Made by a program: the position numbers and the translations under genes
In this document: positions 31,514-40,194 of the stretch, piece after piece
How the letters are laid out: every line of letters begins with the position of its first letter
How positions within the stretch are numbered: the first letter of the stretch is position 1
Source of the DNA: Treponema denticola
GTDB lineage: Bacteria > Spirochaetota > Spirochaetia > Treponematales > Treponemataceae
Length of the DNA: 64,000 bases
Assembly: GCF_024400535.1 (NCBI RefSeq)
Contig: NZ_CP038800.1
Location: 124,001 to 188,000, forward strand
Direction of reading: 5' to 3'
Notes under the pieces: model-generated
Databases searched by the model: none
The model's input: only the letters and a program-made list of their open reading frames with translations
Told to the model about the DNA's origin: nothing

Positions 31514-33286
31514 CTATCTTTGCACCCTTCCGGAAGCATCTCCTTCTGCAAGAGTTAAAACTTCATCAAAAGAAACTTGGTTAAAGTCGCCGTTTATGGA
31601 GTGTTTTAAGCAAGAGGCGGCTGAAGCAAAGTCGATTTGTTTTTGAGGTTTAAAGCCTTTTAATTCGGCACAGATTAAGGCTGCGGCAAAACTGTCGCCG
31701 CCTCCTAGGCGGTCAACAACCTGCATTGTATATTTTTTACTAAAATATGCTTTGCCTTTTGTATAAAGCATGGCCGACCAGTTGTTTTCACTGGCTGATG
31801 TGGATTCTCTCAGGGTTATTCCTACTTTTTGAAAACCGAATTTTTTGCATAACTTTGCAGCAACCTCTTTGTAGCCCTTTTCATTCAGTTTGCCCGAACT
31901 TACAACCGTGTTTTTTGAGGTTATGCCGAAGACTTGCTCTGCGTCCTCTTCGTTTGAAATACAGATATCGACAAACTCGCAGATACTGCTCATAGTTTCT
32001 TTTGCTTCATCAGGAGTCCATAGTTTTTTGCGGTAGTTAAGGTCGCATGAAACGGTAATACCCATTGATCTTGCCGTCTTGCAGGCCTCAAGACAAATTT
32101 CGGCAGCATTTTTACTTAAAGCGGGAGTGATCCCTGTAAAATGAAACCATGAGGCTCTTTTAAAAATTTCTTTCCAGTTAAAGTCTTCGGGAGAGGCTTC
32201 GGCTATGGCTGAGTTAGCTCTGTCATATATTACCTTGGAGGCACGCTGAGAAGCCCCCTTTTCTAAAAAATAGATACCTACACGCTTCCCTCCACGGACT
32301 ATGTCTGAAACATCTACCCCGTATCGCCTCAAAGAATTTACAGCTGCTTGGCCTATCTCATGGGCCGGCAGTTTTGTTATGTATGAGGACTGCATTCCGA
32401 AGTTAGCTAAAGAAACTGCGACATTTGCCTCTGCTCCGCCGAAAACCAATTCCAGGGCATCGGCTTGAACAAAGCGGTTAAAGCCTGTGGGGGAGAGGCG
32501 GAGCATTATTTCGCCCATTGTTATAACTTTGGGTGCTTGATTTGTTTCAATGCTGGCGTTTAAAGAGCTTCCATTTGATGTTGTGGCCTTTGTTTCTGTT
32601 GAAGTTTTTGGGTATGAAAATGCAGTTAAAGCACTTGGCTTTTTTTTAGGATTACGGGCTTCTTTTACTATTTGTAATACAATGGAAGACTCTTCTTCTA
32701 TTTTTTTAAAGTCTTTTGAAGATATAAGCTCTTTTGAAACCATCCAGCTTCCGCCGCAGGCAATGACCTTTGAAAAGGCTGCATATTCCGCAATATTTTG
32801 AGCGTTTATTCCTCCGGTCGGCATAAATTTTATATTCGGATAAGGGGCGGAAAGGGCTTTTATAAATTTTAAGCCCCCTGCAGCCTCAGCCGGAAAGAAT
32901 TTTACTACTTCAAGGCCTAAGCTCATAGCCTGTTCGATTTCTCCTGCGGTGGAAACTCCCGGAATTATCGGATAGCCTGAGTTGATGCAGTGCTCTACAA
33001 CCTTAGGATTGAGTCCGGGGCTGACAATAAATTTTGCTCCTGCAGCGATAGCTTTGTCGGCTTGTTCCGGAGAGAGAACTGTGCCTGCTCCTACAAGAAA
33101 ATCCGGAAAGTTTTTTGGAAAAACTTGAATAGCTTTTTCAGCGGCTTCCGTTCTAAATGTGATTTCGGCACAGAGAAGACCGGCAGCAGATAGGGCGTTT
33201 CCCAAAGGAAGAGCATCTTTTTCATTGTCTAAAACGATGACAGGTACAATGCCTATTTTTTCTATTTGTTTAAAGATTTTATTCAT
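31514..33286 (-). CDS. Bifunctional KDPG aldolase / 2-keto-3-deoxygluconate kinase
   Basis: A 590-residue fusion. Residues 1 to about 210 are an Eda-type class I aldolase: catalytic Glu41 in EITFRT, GAGTVLSPEQA, and Schiff-base Lys129 in VVKFFPAE. A linker of about 40 residues rich in Ser/Thr/Lys follows. From about residue 253 comes a PfkB-family sugar kinase: ITMGEIMLRLSP, FGGAEANVAVSLANFG, CDLNYRKKLW, and an ATP/catalytic motif DRLGGGDSFAAAL, where Gly replaces the usual Ala of GAGD. Together they phosphorylate 2-keto-3-deoxygluconate and split the product to pyruvate and glyceraldehyde 3-phosphate. The two activities are normally on separate proteins. Confidence 0.9.
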   Translation of the reverse strand: MNKIFKQIEKIGIVPVIVLDNEKDALPLGNALSAAGLLCAEITFRTEAAEKAIQVFPKNFPDFLVGAGTVLSPEQADKAIAAGAKFIVSPGLNPKVVEHCINSGYPIIPGVSTAGEIEQAMSLGLEVVKFFPAEAAGGLKFIKALSAPYPNIKFMPTGGINAQNIAEYAAFSKVIACGGSWMVSKELISSKDFKKIEEESSIVLQIVKEARNPKKKPSALTAFSYPKTSTETKATTSNGSSLNASIETNQAPKVITMGEIMLRLSPTGFNRFVQADALELVFGGAEANVAVSLANFGMQSSYITKLPAHEIGQAAVNSLRRYGVDVSDIVRGGKRVGIYFLEKGASQRASKVIYDRANSAIAEASPEDFNWKEIFKRASWFHFTGITPALSKNAAEICLEACKTARSMGITVSCDLNYRKKLWTPDEAKETMSSICEFVDICISNEEDAEQVFGITSKNTVVSSGKLNEKGYKEVAAKLCKKFGFQKVGITLRESTSASENNWSAMLYTKGKAYFSKKYTMQVVDRLGGGDSFAAALICAELKGFKPQKQIDFASAASCLKHSINGDFNQVSFDEVLTLAEGDASGRVQR

Positions 33287-33404
33287 ATAATAAATCCCTC
33301 CGGTATGGGTAGAATTTCGCCCCTATTTTAATGAGTATTTTATCATATATTTTTTAGTTTGTCATCAAAAAAGGAAGTAGAAAATTATCAATAACTCATA
33401 TATA

Positions 33405-33447
33405 ACAAAAACCGCCTCGAAAAACTTAATTGTTTTACAAGGCGGTT
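33405..33447 (-). terminator. Terminator of the DUF3798-type ABC operon
   Basis: Arms AACCGCCT (33410-33417) and AGGCGGTT (33440-33447); on the minus strand the stem is followed by TTTTTG. It lies 26 bases beyond the last gene of the operon. Confidence 0.75.
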
Positions 33448-33472
33448 GATTTGATCTAAAATATTTAAAGTC

Positions 33473-33877
33473 CTATTCTTTTGTAGGCTCGGTATATAGA
33501 TCGAAAGGACTTACTGCCGAAGGTAAATTTTCTACCAAGGCAGGAAGGGACAATAAGACGGTATCTTGAAAAAGAGGTATTCTAAATTCTCCGACAAAGT
33601 CATCTCTTCCGTCAGTAAATCTTATAACAACCTTGTGCTTTTGCCCCCTTAAAAGTATTTGATCCCTATCACCCTTAAAAAGCTCCAAAGGTTCTTGCCC
33701 GTCAAAGCTGACCTCAATTGAATCAAAGGCCTTAAAGCTGCCGTCATCGGCTTTTTTGTTTTCAAATAAAACTGCGTGAGTTCTACCCATAGTAAACATA
33801 AGGATAAGCAGCAAAACATAAAGAATAGGCAAAATAATTCTTATTGCTAAAACCGTTTTTTTCGATTGTATTCTCAT
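33473..33877 (-). CDS. Single-span membrane protein of the ABC operon (DUF6672-like)
   Basis: A 134-residue protein with one N-terminal membrane segment (about residues 9-28) and a small extracytoplasmic beta-rich domain (KAFDSIEVSFDGQEPLELFK, RGQKHKVVIRFTDGRDDFVG). It overlaps the permease gene by four bases and is the last gene of the importer operon. From memory, a DUF6672-type protein accompanies this kind of ABC system; this was not verified. An accessory role at the membrane is inferred from its position. Confidence 0.55.
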   Translation of the reverse strand: MRIQSKKTVLAIRIILPILYVLLLILMFTMGRTHAVLFENKKADDGSFKAFDSIEVSFDGQEPLELFKGDRDQILLRGQKHKVVIRFTDGRDDFVGEFRIPLFQDTVLLSLPALVENLPSAVSPFDLYTEPTKE

Positions 33878-35016
33878 TTTTTTTCTCCTTCAGCTTGCAA
33901 ACGCAATTCGGAACGTTTCTTCTCCGCATTTCTCTGATTTCTTGCAGCATAGAGCACCAATGAAAGAGCTATTGCCGCATAACCGGCAAAATCTCTAAAG
34001 TATTCTCCAATCATTGCAGAACCAAGAAGCTGTTGACCCGCCATTGGGGTAACAATGTACAAGAAGTGGAGGAGAACAACGCCTATAAAAACATTCTTTA
34101 TACTTACCCTGCTGACCGAAGCGCCTCCAACCAAGATAGCGGCGGCGGCAAAAAAGCCCGTCTGGTCGTGGGCATTGTAAGTGCTCATATTTCCCATATT
34201 CTGTAAGAAAATAATCTGTCCTATACAGGCCAATACAGTCGAAATTATAATCGAAATAATCCTTGTGTGTTCAACGGCGATACCGGCCGAATTTGAAACC
34301 GATTGATTTTGTCCGATTGCCCTCATATCCTGTCCAAGCTTTGTTTTTCTAAACCATACGATAAATAAACAAAGAGCAATAATAATAAGATAGGATAAGA
34401 CTGGTATACGTAGCCCTGCTATATTGAATGAGAAAGTCGTGTCCAATACCTGTCGTACAGGGGCAAGTTCAAGAGTATTCCGCACGCCGAAACCGCGCGA
34501 AAGTTTTATAGCTCTATTGTGCATCGGTATAACCGAACCCATGAGATACAAAACAAAGAACTGATATACACCGTTAAAGAAAAAGCCCAAGATATAACTT
34601 GTTACCATTTCCCGGCCTCTTGCTTTGTTTAATATTGAGCCGGCAACCCAGCCGAGCAGTACAGAAATAGGCATTCCTATCAAGGCTGCAAATACCAAAC
34701 CGTAAATACCGCCGATACCCCAGTCCATTGCAAAGATTAAGCCTATCTGCCCGGCCATAGCACCTAAAACCATACCGAAGTTTATACCCATACCGGCCAT
34801 AATCGGCAAGATAAGGGAGAACACCAAAAAGGAATTCCTTCCTATTCGGGTTAAAATCTCACCGATAATATGATGGGCCGAAAGTCCCGATACGGGAATA
34901 GCCACAAAAGAAATCAATAAGAAAATAAGTGAAACAAGATTATCAGCCAAAAAATCGAGTACCGAAAATTTCTTTAATTTTCTATTTAATTTTTCCGTTA
35001 TTTTATTCATAATCAA
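33874..35016 (-). CDS. ABC importer permease, BPD_transp_2 family (second)
   Basis: A 380-residue membrane protein with about nine hydrophobic segments of the RbsC/MglC/LivH-type permease family. The characteristic glycine-rich stretches (GAMAGQIGLIFAMDWGIGGI and AAAILVGGASVSRVSIKNVF) and the MRAIGQNQSVSNSAGIAV loop that contacts the ATPase are present. It is directly preceded by the first permease with no gap, so the two probably form a heterodimeric channel. Confidence 0.88.
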   Translation of the reverse strand: MIMNKITEKLNRKLKKFSVLDFLADNLVSLIFLLISFVAIPVSGLSAHHIIGEILTRIGRNSFLVFSLILPIMAGMGINFGMVLGAMAGQIGLIFAMDWGIGGIYGLVFAALIGMPISVLLGWVAGSILNKARGREMVTSYILGFFFNGVYQFFVLYLMGSVIPMHNRAIKLSRGFGVRNTLELAPVRQVLDTTFSFNIAGLRIPVLSYLIIIALCLFIVWFRKTKLGQDMRAIGQNQSVSNSAGIAVEHTRIISIIISTVLACIGQIIFLQNMGNMSTYNAHDQTGFFAAAAILVGGASVSRVSIKNVFIGVVLLHFLYIVTPMAGQQLLGSAMIGEYFRDFAGYAAIALSLVLYAARNQRNAEKKRSELRLQAEGEKK

Positions 35017-36057
35017 TTACCTCGTCTTTTGTGTTTTTCTTGTCAGAGCATATAAAATCATACCGTTTGAAAGCACAATTCGGATAACCTCGGACATATC
35101 GGTCTGCAAAATACTGTTTATAACTGAAGGGGTCATCGACAAAATTCCCTGAAACAGAACAGTACCTATAACGACATTTAAAATTGAAGCCTTATTGACC
35201 GAAGCTCCGCCTATAAGAATAGCGGCTACTGCAGGAAAGGCCATAAAAAGCGGGGCCTTATAAAGCTGAATAAAACCGAAACTTTGCTGATACAATAAGA
35301 TTCCTATTCCTCCGCATATCGTCGAAAGGACTATACTTATAGTTCTTGCCCTGTTTATACTTACGCCGCTTGCCCTTGCAAAATCGGGGTTTGAACCGAC
35401 AGCCGTCAATGCCGTACCTGTTCTCGTTTTCATAAAAAGCTTCATTAAGAACATACATACTGCACAGAACAATATTACACCTGTAGGGAATTTAAAAGAG
35501 CCGATTTTAATGGGTAAAAAATCATTTAAAATATTTACCCAATACCCATCAAGAGTTATTGTTGTACGCAAGCCCTGTCCCGAATAAGCCCAAACCATAC
35601 TCGGATTTGAATAAGGAAGCACTATCCACAAAATAGCCATAAAGGTAACCGATGCAAAGCCGATATACATGGCTATTGTCATTTCTTCCCCTTTAACCTT
35701 ATTCAATATTTGACTATAACCTAAGCCTATTATTCCTGAAAAAATAATTGTTAGAAACACAGCAGTAAAAAAGCCTGCAATACCAACAAGCCCGAATTGC
35801 ATTGCTAAAGTAGAACCTAGCAGCCCTCCCAAAACTCCTAATGAAAGACCGAAGTTTAAACCGCATCCTGTTTGAATCATTGGAACCATGGCCAAAACCA
35901 TCAAGGCATTCATACCGAAACGGTTTGCAACGTCAGAAAGAGAAGCTCCTATGCTTACCTTAACAAAGGGGGCAATTATAAAAAGGCTGAGAAGAAATAA
36001 TAGAATAATTATTCTAGGTATACCGAAATCCGCAAGTATTTTTTTAAACTTTTCCAT
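35017..36057 (-). CDS. ABC importer permease, BPD_transp_2 family (first)
   Basis: A 346-residue membrane protein of the same family as its neighbour. Key segments are GLNFGLSLGVLGGLLGSTLA, ILNKVKGEEMTIAMYIGFAS, the coupling loop TAVGSNPDFARASGVSI and AAILIGGASVNKASILNVV. It begins two bases after the ATPase gene ends. The paired permeases with an RbsA-like ATPase suggest a carbohydrate, nucleoside or cofactor importer. Confidence 0.88.
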   Translation of the reverse strand: MEKFKKILADFGIPRIIILLFLLSLFIIAPFVKVSIGASLSDVANRFGMNALMVLAMVPMIQTGCGLNFGLSLGVLGGLLGSTLAMQFGLVGIAGFFTAVFLTIIFSGIIGLGYSQILNKVKGEEMTIAMYIGFASVTFMAILWIVLPYSNPSMVWAYSGQGLRTTITLDGYWVNILNDFLPIKIGSFKFPTGVILFCAVCMFLMKLFMKTRTGTALTAVGSNPDFARASGVSINRARTISIVLSTICGGIGILLYQQSFGFIQLYKAPLFMAFPAVAAILIGGASVNKASILNVVIGTVLFQGILSMTPSVINSILQTDMSEVIRIVLSNGMILYALTRKTQKTR

Positions 36058-36058
36058 A

Positions 36059-37639
36059 CTATTTTACCCCCGCCATATATAAAGCAAATTCTGCCGGTTT
36101 TTCTTCCGGCGGCAAAATTCCTGAAATCTCTCCGTGGAAAACGATTGCAACCCTGTCGCATACGGAACGAAGCTCTTCCAGCTCACTTGAAATCATAATA
36201 ATTGTAGTACCGAGTTCCTTATTTATCTTTCTCAAGGCATCCAAAACAAGAGCCTTTGCACCTACGTCAATACCTCGCGTAGGTTCTGCAACAAAAAGAA
36301 TCTCAGGCTCAAGGCAAAAAGCCTTAGCCAAACAAATCTTTTGCTGATTTCCGCCCGAAAGCTCCTTTGCCTTTTGATGACTTCCCGTACATCGTATTTG
36401 AAGCATATCTATATATTTGTCTGCCAGAGACTTCATCGCTTTTTCATCTCTTATTTTAAGAAGTCCGCCCAAATAACTTTTTAGATATGCTCTTTTAGAT
36501 TGAATAGCCGTAAAAGCGATATTCCACTCAAGGCTTTCATCAAGAAGAAGACCTACACCTCGTCTGTCTTCAGAAACAAATGCTAATCCGTCCAGTAAGG
36601 CCTGCTTAGTATTATTTAACGTGAGCTCTTTTCCTTTAAAGGTTACGGTTCCTCCGGCCGGGAAGATACCCATAATTCCGTTGGGAATACCGACCTTTCC
36701 TTGACCTGCAAGGCCGCCTATACCGAAGATTTCGCCTTCGTGAACGGAAAAGTTTACATTTCGGACAATCTCACCGGGCATATCAACCCAAAGATTTTTT
36801 ACATCAAGTACTACAGGCCCAATATTCTTGTCCTTATCTTTTTTTTCCGTATTGGAAATTTCGCGGCCTACCATACCTGCCGCAATTTCAGGAATTGTTA
36901 TCTCGCTTGTTTTTTTATCTTGAATCGTTTTTCCATCTCGTAGGATTACGACTCTATCGCATATATCTATAACTTCCTGCAATCTATGCGAAATAAAAAT
37001 TACGGCTATTCCCTTATCTGCAAGTTTTTTTACTGCCGCTAAAAGAATATCCGCCTCGGATTCGGTTAAAACGGCAGTCGGCTCATCTAAAACCAAAAGT
37101 TTTACATTATCTCTGTCTATTTCCCGTGCAATCTCGGTAAATTGCTTATGGCCTACAGGCATTTCCGAAATCAATGTATGTGCATCTATTGAAACGCCAA
37201 GCTCGTTTAAAACGGCTTGAGCTCTTTCATTCATTTCTTTTCTTTTTAATAAACTTAATCGGGGGGTAAATAAGTCCGAAAGGATAGAAGGGGTTTGTAA
37301 CTCCCTGTTCAACATTATATTTTCCGTTGCAGAAAATCCGGGAATCAGTGAAAATTCTTGGTGAACCATTCCGATTCCTGCATCCAAAGCATCAAAAGGA
37401 GACTTAAATTTGACTTCTTTTCCCTCAATCAAAATACGTCCGCCATATCCTCCTGTATCATTAATAACAGGCATTCCGAACAAGATGCTCATCAGAGTTG
37501 TTTTACCGGCCCCGTTTTCTCCTACCAAACCGATTATTTCTCCTCTTTTTAACGAAAAATTCACACCTTGCAGAACCTGTGTACCGGAAAAATCTTTTGT
37601 GATATTTTCCAATGTCAAAAAATCTTTATTGTCATTCAT
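36059..37639 (-). CDS. ABC importer ATPase, RbsA/MglA-like with two ATPase domains
   Basis: A 526-residue protein with two ABC domains. The N-terminal half has Walker A GENGAGKTT, a long insertion before the Q-loop VHQEFSLIPGF, and Walker B LLVLDEPTAVLT. The C-terminal half has a degenerate Walker A (GLAGQGKVG), the strong signature LSGGNQQK, and Walker B LFVAEPTRGIDVG. This asymmetry is normal for the family. It powers the two permeases encoded just downstream. It lies 118 bases after the binding-protein gene. Confidence 0.92.
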   Translation of the reverse strand: MNDNKDFLTLENITKDFSGTQVLQGVNFSLKRGEIIGLVGENGAGKTTLMSILFGMPVINDTGGYGGRILIEGKEVKFKSPFDALDAGIGMVHQEFSLIPGFSATENIMLNRELQTPSILSDLFTPRLSLLKRKEMNERAQAVLNELGVSIDAHTLISEMPVGHKQFTEIAREIDRDNVKLLVLDEPTAVLTESEADILLAAVKKLADKGIAVIFISHRLQEVIDICDRVVILRDGKTIQDKKTSEITIPEIAAGMVGREISNTEKKDKDKNIGPVVLDVKNLWVDMPGEIVRNVNFSVHEGEIFGIGGLAGQGKVGIPNGIMGIFPAGGTVTFKGKELTLNNTKQALLDGLAFVSEDRRGVGLLLDESLEWNIAFTAIQSKRAYLKSYLGGLLKIRDEKAMKSLADKYIDMLQIRCTGSHQKAKELSGGNQQKICLAKAFCLEPEILFVAEPTRGIDVGAKALVLDALRKINKELGTTIIMISSELEELRSVCDRVAIVFHGEISGILPPEEKPAEFALYMAGVK

Positions 37640-37757
37640 AACAGTTCTGTCCTAAATCAAAAAGTAAGGGGCGAAGCTAATCCGCCCCTATAAAATTACG
37701 AGTTAAGGAAAATTAAATAATCCTTTAAAAATAAATTAACCAATAATTCGCCCCAAT

Positions 37758-39002
37758 TTAGTTGGAGAATTTAGTGGTATAATATTTATCCGGAATTTCC
37801 TGAGCTGTAGACGGCAGATAACCCTGACCGAAAACGTATGTATCCATAAACATCAAGGCATGATTCTTTGAGCGAACGCCTGTGCTTGCATCAACATATG
37901 CAGTACTCTTCCATTTTGCTCCCGGAGTAAACTTATTAAAGGCTTCCGACAAATCCTTCATATTATGTAGTTTTGCTTCTCCGTCAATAACACGGCGGGC
38001 ATATTCGCCCAAACCTGCAGAAACGGTAAAGCCTAAAGAATATGCCCAAGTACCGAATCTTCCTTTTCCGCCCTTTGCAATAACAGTATCTTCGACTTTC
38101 TTTAATATTTTCTGGAAGTCGCCCTGCTCTGCAGATAAGTCGATACCTAAAGCTCCGGGATATCCCATCAATGGTGAGGGCAAGTCTGCTTCAATAAACA
38201 TACCGCCGTAAGCAAAAAGCTGCTTTAACAAAGGTTCCGTATGAGCATCATTTGTACAGAAGAAACAGGTTTCTTTTCCGTATTTTTCAATCCACTGAGG
38301 AACTTTTTCCAAAATGAATTGCTGAGCACCGGCTGTTCCGACATCGCTTGTGGGATCAGGAGCTGTTTCAAAATGGAATTCCATACCCAAATCCTCTTTA
38401 CAAGCAATTTCAAGAAGCTGTCGGCGTAAGCCTAAGGTCTGATATGACATGTGTCTGGGGAAAGAAATATGAACAAAATGCTTTGCTCCTATTTGTTTTG
38501 CAGCCCAAGCGATTGTATATCCTCGAGAAATAAAATCCTGAGATGCAACCATATCGGCGGCGGCATCAATTACAAGCGGATCCTCATGAGCTTCACCAGC
38601 AAAACAAAGAATATCGGGTCTCTTTTCTTTTACGCGTTTAAAAGCTTCTGCTGTTCCCGGAATTGACTGATTTGTAACGATAGCCTTCATTTTAGGATCA
38701 TCCGCAAGAGCTACAATCTGAGAGATTGTTGTTTCCTGCTGAGACATAAAATCATCAGGATAGGTAATATGCTGAATCATTCCTCCGTCTTTTACAGAAC
38801 CGTAAAGGCGGATAAGCTCTTCAGCTCCGCGCAAGTCATCTTCAGATTGCGATACTGTTCCGGTCATAATTCCAATGTGATATGCCGGACCTTTAGTTTC
38901 TGTTTTTGCAGATCCTTTTTCCTCAGTTTCTTTGCTGCATCCTGCAATAAAAGCAAACAATGCTATCAAAAAAACACCGAATACCAAAGTTCTCTTTTTC
39001 AT
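37758..39002 (-). CDS. ABC importer substrate-binding lipoprotein, DUF3798 family
   Basis: A 414-residue lipoprotein (lipobox FIAGC, Cys near residue 22). The mature part is a two-lobed binding-protein fold with YHIGIMTGTVSQSEDDLRGAE, AIVTNQSIPGTAEAF, FVHISFPRHMSYQTLGLRRQ, FFCTNDAHTEPLLKQ, and GTWAYSLGFTVSAGLGEYA. It matches the DUF3798 group, distantly related to periplasmic sugar/nucleoside-binding proteins, found with RbsA-like ATPases. The ligand is unknown. The gene has a GGAGG site and a strong promoter 115 bases upstream. Confidence 0.8.
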   Translation of the reverse strand: MKKRTLVFGVFLIALFAFIAGCSKETEEKGSAKTETKGPAYHIGIMTGTVSQSEDDLRGAEELIRLYGSVKDGGMIQHITYPDDFMSQQETTISQIVALADDPKMKAIVTNQSIPGTAEAFKRVKEKRPDILCFAGEAHEDPLVIDAAADMVASQDFISRGYTIAWAAKQIGAKHFVHISFPRHMSYQTLGLRRQLLEIACKEDLGMEFHFETAPDPTSDVGTAGAQQFILEKVPQWIEKYGKETCFFCTNDAHTEPLLKQLFAYGGMFIEADLPSPLMGYPGALGIDLSAEQGDFQKILKKVEDTVIAKGGKGRFGTWAYSLGFTVSAGLGEYARRVIDGEAKLHNMKDLSEAFNKFTPGAKWKSTAYVDASTGVRSKNHALMFMDTYVFGQGYLPSTAQEIPDKYYTTKFSN

Positions 39003-39124
39003 AAATGAACCTCCATTTTTTAAGAAAACTATAAAAGTTTAAAAACTTTGCAGTTTTGTGCATCACCTGCTTAATTAAGAAATATCTTAACGGCAAAATA
39101 GACACTTTTTAACTGCCGATTAAA

Positions 39125-39153
39125 ATTGTAGCACACATGTATTTAGCCGTCAA
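39125..39153 (-). promoter_or_regulatory. Promoter of the DUF3798-type ABC operon
   Basis: TTGACG (39148-39153) and TACAAT (39125-39130) are 17 bases apart on the minus strand. The predicted leader of about 115 bases contains a CGGCA / TGCCG pair (39090-39118 region) that could form a stem; no known riboswitch class is recognised. Confidence 0.65.
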
Positions 39154-39263
39154 GTTTTTTATAATTTTTCTCTAAAAATTTTCTAAAAAATACAGGTGTT
39201 AGATTGACATAAATATAAAAAAATGATAGCCTTATTTAAAGATAACAATATAAGGAGTGACAA

Positions 39264-39551
39264 ATGAAAAAAATTGCTTTAGTTTTGTTTGTTGTACTTG
39301 CTGCTATTTTAATTGCATCATGTTCAACAGTAATGCCCGTTGCAGGTGCGACAGGCTCTGTAGGGAAAAAAACAGGTGAGGCTTCTCAAGCCTTTGTTTT
39401 TATGCTTCCATTAAAAGGTGAGGGCGGTGTTGCTCAGGCTGCTAAAAATGGCGGTATCACAAAGGTAGGAACGGTTGATGTTAGAGTAAACTGGCCTGCA
39501 AGCCCTATTATTCCCTATTTTGTAGTAACGACTGTTGTTACGGGAGAATAA
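39264..39551 (+). CDS. TRL-like family lipoprotein
   Basis: A 95-residue lipoprotein: signal with lipobox LIASC (Cys20), then GATGSVGKKTGEASQAF and AAKNGGITKVGTVDVRV, the TRL-like signature. These small lipoproteins are common in spirochaetes and proteobacteria and have no established function. The gene stands alone with an AAGGAGTGA ribosome site and a terminator behind it. TTGACA at 39204-39209 may be its -35. Confidence 0.8.
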   Translation: MKKIALVLFVVLAAILIASCSTVMPVAGATGSVGKKTGEASQAFVFMLPLKGEGGVAQAAKNGGITKVGTVDVRVNWPASPIIPYFVVTTVVTGE

Positions 39552-39567
39552 GCTATTATAGCTTTAA

Positions 39568-39601
39568 CGGCCTCATTATTTTGATAGTGAGGCCTTTTTT
39601 T
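39568..39601 (+). terminator. Terminator after the TRL-like gene
   Basis: Stem GGCCTCA / TGAGGCC (39569-39575 and 39588-39594) followed by seven T. Confidence 0.88.
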
Positions 39602-39612
39602 AGATTGATTGT

Positions 39613-40134
39613 ATGAAAAAATATCTTTTTATTTTAATACCTTTTTTATTCTTATTTTCTTCATGTGTAACCGCTTCATCGGGAAAGGATAAGGTTATCA
39701 CTGCTTATATGGACTCCGGTACAATAAAGTATTATATCCGGCCGGGGAAAATGGTATTACAAAACGAAAAGGATACTTCAAGCCATATAATGGCTGATTT
39801 TACCTATCAAATGAGGCAAAGAGAATATGTTTCGGATGCCTTTTTTAATTTTACCTTATATAATAAAGCCGATGCTTTTATTTTAAAGGCCTATTTTATT
39901 TTAGACTCTAAAGAAATTGTAGAACTTTTTGACCTTAATACTCTTGATAGAAATCTTTCTTTAGGATATTTACGCGTTTCTACAACTATAAAAAAAGAAA
40001 AAGTTAAAGATGTCTTGCATGGGCTTCATAAGGAAAAGACTGTATTAAAGGTAGAGCTTGATAATAATACCGAAATGGAATTCGCAGTCTCAAAAGATTT
40101 AATAAGCCGTATCGAAGAAGCTTTTTATAAATAA
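39613..40134 (+). CDS. Lipoprotein of unknown function
   Basis: A 173-residue lipoprotein with lipobox LFSSC (Cys18). The mature protein is beta-rich (KVITAYMDSGTIKYYIRPGK, ADFTYQMRQREYVSDAFFNF) and ends with a helix. No known domain is recognised. It starts 12 bases after the terminator of the TRL-like gene and is followed by the cyclase promoter. Confidence 0.65.
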   Translation: MKKYLFILIPFLFLFSSCVTASSGKDKVITAYMDSGTIKYYIRPGKMVLQNEKDTSSHIMADFTYQMRQREYVSDAFFNFTLYNKADAFILKAYFILDSKEIVELFDLNTLDRNLSLGYLRVSTTIKKEKVKDVLHGLHKEKTVLKVELDNNTEMEFAVSKDLISRIEEAFYK

Positions 40135-40142
40135 TCCCCCTA

Positions 40143-40170
40143 TTGACAATCTCCGGTATTAGAGTATCAT
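40143..40170 (+). promoter_or_regulatory. Promoter of the tandem cyclase operon
   Basis: TTGACA (40143-40148) and TATCAT (40165-40170), spacing 16. The first cyclase starts 25 bases later with GGAG at 40184-40187. Confidence 0.65.
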
Positions 40171-40194
40171 CTATAAAACTTGTGGAGTAAGTGT

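Noticed and set aside
39003-39118. Known riboswitch in the leader of the DUF3798 operon
   Set aside because: No conserved core of a known class could be matched by eye; only a possible stem is noted.
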